Below, piece by piece: positions 59,153-64,000 of a stretch of DNA of 64,000 bases (positions within the stretch are counted from its first letter, which is position 1; every line of letters starts with the position of its first letter). Under the pieces are notes generated by a model. The model had not been told where the DNA came from. It did no database searches and worked only from the letters and a program-made list of their open reading frames with translations. The stretch is taken from assembly GCA_037127255.1 (NCBI GenBank), contig JBANSL010000009.1, positions 20,101,475-20,165,474 on the forward strand, in the 5' to 3' direction. The position numbers were made by a program, and so were the translations under genes. The stretch is from Persicaria tinctoria (taxonomy: Eukaryota > Streptophyta > Magnoliopsida > Caryophyllales > Polygonaceae).

Positions 59153-59321
59153 TGTAAGGAAAGATAGGAGGCAAAAGTCTGCTTTCCCTTGATTAATTGA
59201 AGAGAATATATACATAACAACTAGGTTAAACTAGAGATTCTATCCCAACTTACAAAGATAAGATACTTGCTATACAAGGATAAAATCAAAATTAATTACA
59301 CAAAGATATGATATCTCAACA
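59153..59321 (-). repeat. 5' LTR of copia element 2
   Basis: 169 bp, bounded by TG/CA (minus strand TGTTGAGATATC ... CCTTACA), an unusually short but plausible copia LTR. Partly repeated at 56842-56916. Confidence 0.7.
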
Positions 59322-59650
59322 AGTGCCTCCCGTAGCTGCTTACCCGCCTTCAATCTCGCGGTACTACTTCGCTATCGATCATAAAAAAAAAGTCACATAT
59401 AGCTTCGTATATAAGTTGATGTTCATTACTTCCAAATTGGATTTAGTAGGCTTATATGCTTGTTGGTCATCCTGTCATCTTACGAGAAGATTCAAACTAG
59501 CTAGGTAGACCTACCCCTTTGAATTGAGATCCTCTACTTAATTCCCTTCATTGGTGTAACACTCAATTACTTTAATTAGGTTTTATTTAATTTTAAAACT
59601 ATATATAAATTATATTCATATTGCAGATATCTAGTATATTTTATATGCTT

Positions 59651-60275
59651 AGCATCTTCCCTCGTAAATCATAATGGCTAGGAGAAATAGCCTACCAAAA
59701 GAGAATATTCTATAAAATATTCTCTTTTGGCCTATAATACGACTTTGTTGTTCCCACCGTATGCCAATTTTAGTAGGCTAAATTTTCTATAAATACTAAT
59801 ATAATTTAGAACTTTTACATCTCATTTCCGTCACTTGATTCTATCTTTAATACATTAAGCAACATAATATTTATTTTTATTATAATTTTGATGAATCTAT
59901 ATTAAAAAAGATTAATGCCATCTTCTAAAAATATTATTTATGAAATGATAATTTAAATATGTCAAATATTATATTCATATCGAAGAACTCATGAATATCT
60001 TTACAATACTACAACTTTTATTTTTAATTAAAAATCATAACTATATAATATATAGATTTATAATTGTATTATTTATAGATTTACATAAATATTAAACACT
60101 TAAAATAAATCAATAAATTAATAAATTGCATTTGGCCTTCCAAAAGTAGAAGCCAAATTTAGCCTTTGTTTTGGAAATAGGCCAAAAACAAAAAGGTTAA
60201 AATGAGTTTTGACCTAGGGTGAGAGTAAAATTAGGCCAAAACCCATTTTTTGGCTTACCATGGGGAGATGCTCTT
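59651..60275. mobile_element. Possible MITE with 'GAGCATCTCC'-type ends
   Basis: The left end agcatcttccctcg and the right end ccatggggagatgctctt are imperfect inverted repeats (about 9 of 11). The body is AT-rich with internal 'aaaagagaatattctataaaatattctctttt' pairing near 59698-59729 (an almost perfect hairpin). The type is uncertain (PIF/Harbinger-like ends are the best guess) and no target duplication is firmly seen. Confidence 0.35.
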
Positions 60276-60647
60276 GTAAACTTTATTTCGAAAAATCATA
60301 GTATTATAAATTTTATAGAAGATCTCCATTGGGTTTCCTCCAAATCTTCTCTCTTTCTCGATCGTTGTCCCATTCCAATCCATGAGATAACTGCCTTCTG
60401 ATAGAAAGTGTTAACAGAACTGTAGCTAACACTTTTAATAGATTTTTTGTTTTTGTTTTTATCCAGTAAAAATATATACTGCTATATATTGTAAGTACTA
60501 AGTAGTAACAGTTGCATGTATCGCTTGAGACAACGGAAAAACGGAGTTGTCAGTCCAGAGCCCCAAACACAGTACTAGAGTGGTAAGTTTTTAGAGACAT
60601 GCACAATTTTAGTCGATGTTCATGACCAATAATATATGCGAGTACAC

Positions 60648-61353
60648 AGGGCCGGCCCTGAGATTTTCGGGGCCCAAGGCGATGTAATTTTTTTTATCAA
60701 TAAATATATTCATAATGAATTATTAAATAATGCAATTTTTTTATTTATTGAACTGTAATAAATTTCATATTTTCTTTTCATTACTAAAAGGAAAATTTAT
60801 GGACTTTGATTAGTATACAATCACTCGACATAACACCACAAAATACTACGATTTTTAGATTTACCAATATACTAATTTACTATTTTTAATTATATTTCCT
60901 TACAAGTCCTATTAAACAAACATGAATCTTTTAGTGAGAAATAAAAGTAAAAAAATATTTTCTAATATTCTATTTTTTTTTCATGAATGTAAAATAGTAT
61001 GATTAAACACTTTAAAACATATTAATTATTACTTTGCAAATTTATCCAAATAAAATATTATAATCACTTAAATAAATTTATTAAAATAGCATAACTTGTT
61101 ACTTAAAAACTACCCGTTTTTGCATTTATAACAAAAATTAGAAGACGAAGACCTTCTTACACTCTTTATCGTTGACCCGAAATATTTAAAGTCGCATCAC
61201 AAATGAGTTTTTTTTACGTATAAATTTTCGTAAATCTTTTATTACGTATAAATATAATAATATATAATACCTTAATTATATATAATATAACATAATTTTT
61301 TTTCCGGGGCCCTAGGCAACGGCCTCTTGGGCCTACCCCTAGGGCCGGCCCTA
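60648..61353. mobile_element. Small non-autonomous DNA element with AGGGCCGGCCCT ends
   Basis: Both ends carry AGGGCCGGCCCT (itself palindromic), with longer inverted similarity ('ggggccc...aggc'). A perfect 9-bp direct repeat, cgagtacac, flanks the element at 60639-60647 and 61354-61362. The 706-bp interior is AT-rich without a transposase. A 9-bp duplication suggests Mutator-like; if the outer base is excluded, an 8-bp duplication would suggest hAT. Confidence 0.7.
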
Positions 61354-61362
61354 CGAGTACAC

Positions 61363-64000
61363 GAGGCAACCAAACTATATATATATATAGAGGGAGGGGT
61401 ATTATACGTATTATTTTTTATTAATAAAACCCTTAATTTAATAAATAATTGAATAACTTTTATTACTTTTAAAAAAAAAAAAAATCGGATTGGAGCGGAA
61501 CTCAGCCCGCCATCCAGTCTGTGTTTGTATACGCTAGTACCCTAGTACGCGCACGCTGTTGATTTGGATTAAGGGGATTGAAAGGAGCGTAGAGTGGCCG
61601 TCAGTACGTTCACCAAACCTTCCCAAAAAAACAAAGAAGAAGAGGAGGGATCTGCACTTCTACCTCGTGAATACTTAATTTACTCAATAGGGGAATTTCC
61701 GTCTTCAACACAATGAGCCAAATGGAAGGCCACAAAACCAGTAGTTAGAGATCGACTACTTAGACTATCTCTTAAATCACTTTTCTCTTCTTATTTATTC
61801 AACCTCCCGGAATTGGCATCTATTTCAGCAGCCTCAATCAACCCATGTTGTAGGGTTTTTTTTTTTTTTAAATTGAGTTTTTCACGTTAAAATTTTATAT
61901 CAACATGTTAGATTAATACTAGTAATATACTTTATCCGTTTTTTTATTCTTAACATGTTAGGGAAGGCTCTTTATTTTTTTTTACTGCTTTCCCCTTTTG
62001 GAGAATGAGATGAGGAATCCGTTGGACCATAAAACGTCTGAAAATTCTCCAAAAACTTCAAATTCCCCAAAAACGGAGAATCTGTCAGAGATGCTCTAAA
62101 TCTGTTTGTTTAAATCAATTTTATTCACAGACAGCGCATATTTCAATTTAATCTCCCTTTATACAAGAAAACTAATGTATTTACTATCTCAAATATATAA
62201 ATATATTAACACAATATTTTAAATTTATATTAATTATCTATAAAAATTTATTAAAAATATAACAATGAAAGAAAAAATTAAAAATTACAACTTGTAAAGA
62301 TTTAATAGTAACTTTTTGTCAAAATTATTAATTTTATTTTTATGAAGCAATTTTTTTAAGATTTTGAATTTATTTTCACAAACTGAAACATAAATTTATT
62401 TTCTAGTACCAAATAACCTTAATCTTAAGAAATATTTGATTTATTTATATTTATACAATTTTTTTTATTTGAACCACAACATTGTTTTTTATTGTTGAAA
62501 AACAAGTCACAACTTTAGCGGATTCAACATTTCGATCAAATCTGCTAAATCTCGGGGTTGAGTGTTTTCCGCTCTCTCTATCATGAGATTTCCATGCTTT
62601 TCTAGCTTTTGTATTTGCGGGCCATCCATCTAGGCGCCTCGTAAAAACTTTAGGTTTAGGTTGAGGTTGACAATTACGAGCTGGGTTGTGTTTGCGGGCC
62701 GCTGCTTCGAAAAATGAGTTGTTGCTTTTGACCCGAACCATTAAATTCAGTTTAGTTGAGTCCATTTCGACCCATTTGAGCAACCCTAGCTAGTTAGAAC
62801 AACTAGTCCGAGTCAACTAATTGTGTCTTAGGTTAGGTGCTTTACAAGTTGATTCATTTAGAATCATCATCATTTTGTGTATTTTTCACTTAAAATTATC
62901 TTAATTAATTGCACTAACATACCTTCAAAAAGGTCAACATTTTGTTATCTCAATTGTATTAGCACTCCTTAAATAAAGTCCAACAAACTATTAATTAAAA
63001 AAAAAAAAAGAATGAATATAATCAAATAATCAATCCATTCATGCAAAATATGTGATTTTAAGATGTTCTCGAATGAATATAGTCAAATACTCAATCCCTC
63101 TAGAATAAAATTCAATCTTAGTATGAGTTATCAACCTCCCTGATGTATATATATTGGGCCTTCAGTCCATAGGGCCAAATCAAGTTCTCATAAGGCCTGG
63201 GACTGTTAGCTGTCATATTTAGTCTACAAGTTCAAAGGCCCAAATGACTACCTATTAAAAATATTTTATATTTTATATCCTTGTTTTTCCTAATAGATAT
63301 ATAATTTTCCCATCATCAAATCCTTATGCTATGTACTCTATTTTAGCCTTACATGACATTGGTCATGTATAAGAAAAATACAGGAAGGATTGACAATTTT
63401 CATGCATTGTAATTTTTCATGACAATGTTCTTCAATTTTACAGGAAGGATTGAACACCTCATTATTAAAATTAAGAAAGACAAAACAAAACAAAATTGTT
63501 AAAAAAAAAATCCAATAAAGAAGGATTCGTAGACCTCATTATTAAAATACTTACTCTCTTTCATCAAAAAAATAAAAGACTTACTCTCTACTCCTCTGCC
63601 AACTAGAATTTATAAAGTCTAAAAATTTCTGATAGAATGGATTACTATAGAAGGCCAGAGGAGTAGAGTTGTTATATGAACTAAACAGTTCGAGCTCGGC
63701 TCGAAAAAAGCTTGACTTGAGCTCGTTCACTCACCTAAACAAGTCGAGTCTGGACTAGGGCTGGGCATCCGGTCTGGACCGGACCGAAAGTTTCGGTTCC
63801 GGTCCGATCCGATGGACCAGAATTTTCGAAAACATGGACTGCAGATTGGACCGGGACCGAGAAATATAGTCCCGGGTTTTCCGATCCTCAGACCGGTTGG
63901 ACCGTTTGTACTTGCTTTTTTTTTTTTTTTTTTTTTTTTACAAAACATCACAACAGCTCAAATTACAACTAAGCAATAAAACACTTTTGATTTGAGTAAT
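61363..64000. other. Intergenic AT-rich sequence with repeat debris
   Basis: No gene is supported. Visible pieces: a GC-richer patch at 61485-61660, an 'agagatgctct' end near 62083, a decayed repeat around 62530-62790 whose minus-strand frame of 110 codons has no domain, and near 63690-63910 the 'gttcgagctcggctcgaa' and 'ggctgggcatccggtctgga' blocks common in dispersed plant repeats, ending in a T run (63918-63939). Confidence 0.5.

Larger units (their letters stand above)
56842..59321 (-). mobile_element. Ty1/copia element 2, internally deleted
   Basis: Minus-strand order: 5' LTR (59321-59153, only 169 bp), tRNA-Met-type primer site (59152-59143), gag, knuckle, protease, GAG-pre-integrase, integrase, then directly a 75-bp piece of the 3' LTR (56916-56842). 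RT and RNase H are missing. The LTR piece matches 'gataggagg...ctaggttaaactagag' of the 5' LTR. 'agtg' occurs next to both outer ends (56838-56841, 59322-59325), a possible remnant of the target duplication, though the terminal bases of the 3' LTR appear lost. Confidence 0.8.

Noticed and set aside
62451..62783. 110-codon minus-strand frame
   Set aside because: No domain, surrounded by repeat debris, and composition typical of dispersed plant repeats.

Overview
This is a nuclear window from a flowering plant, most likely a eudicot. It holds one ordinary host gene, a three-exon leucoanthocyanidin reductase (LAR) gene at 34999-37800, in a dense nest of transposable elements. The plant assignment rests on the LAR gene, GT-AG introns, tRNA-Asp and tRNA-Met primer-binding sites, and typical plant Athila, copia, L1-type LINE, CACTA, Helitron, hAT and Mutator-like elements. 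The species cannot be named from the sequence.

Layout. 1-1167 is decayed repeat DNA. 1168-30042 is one Athila-lineage Ty3/gypsy element on the plus strand, flanked by a perfect 5-bp duplication (TTGGG). Its 5' LTR is 1173-3173 and its internal region 3174-5561 carries a single unfamiliar 263-codon ORF in the gag position. Its 3' LTR starts at 5562 and is split by two CACTA transposons. CACTA-1 (5830-10358) carries captured exons of a plant coiled-coil gene. CACTA-2 (11089-29044) carries a captured kinase-like fragment and a tRNA-like sequence, and was itself invaded by a tandem pair of minus-strand Athila derivatives sharing one LTR (13370-26333) and by a Helitron with stacked 5' ends (26363-28484).

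30043-34530 is AT-rich intergenic DNA with a hAT-like element (31264-31908) and a Pack-MULE-like element between TA microsatellites (32691-34403). LAR follows, with a TA microsatellite at the acceptor of its second intron. 38921-44204 is a 5'-truncated LINE on the minus strand. It abuts the truncated 3' LTR of a third gag-PR Athila derivative (44205-51707), which sits in a fourth related LTR (51708-52455), which in turn sits in a broken copia element (52456-about 55440). A short copia gag fragment (55479-55715) and a second broken copia element (56842-59321) follow. The last 4.7 kb is AT-rich with small non-autonomous DNA elements and no recognisable gene.

The most unusual signal is an Athila-derived family that has kept gag, an aspartic protease (CDLGA) and an integrase-C-terminal-like GPF module, but has lost reverse transcriptase, RNase H and the integrase core in every copy seen. 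Its LTRs and its coding linkers are both peppered with one short CpG-rich near-palindrome, TCGA(G/T)ATCGA. In the coding frame this gives repeated acidic peptides (LVEID, LVDID, LDVD) resembling SUMO-interaction motifs. The core differs between subfamilies (GAGATC or GATATC), and within each subfamily the LTR and the coding region use the same version. Element 1 shares the LTR, primer site and 3' region but replaces gag-PR with an unrelated ORF. Together these look like a set of parasitic elements mobilised in trans by an autonomous relative outside the window.
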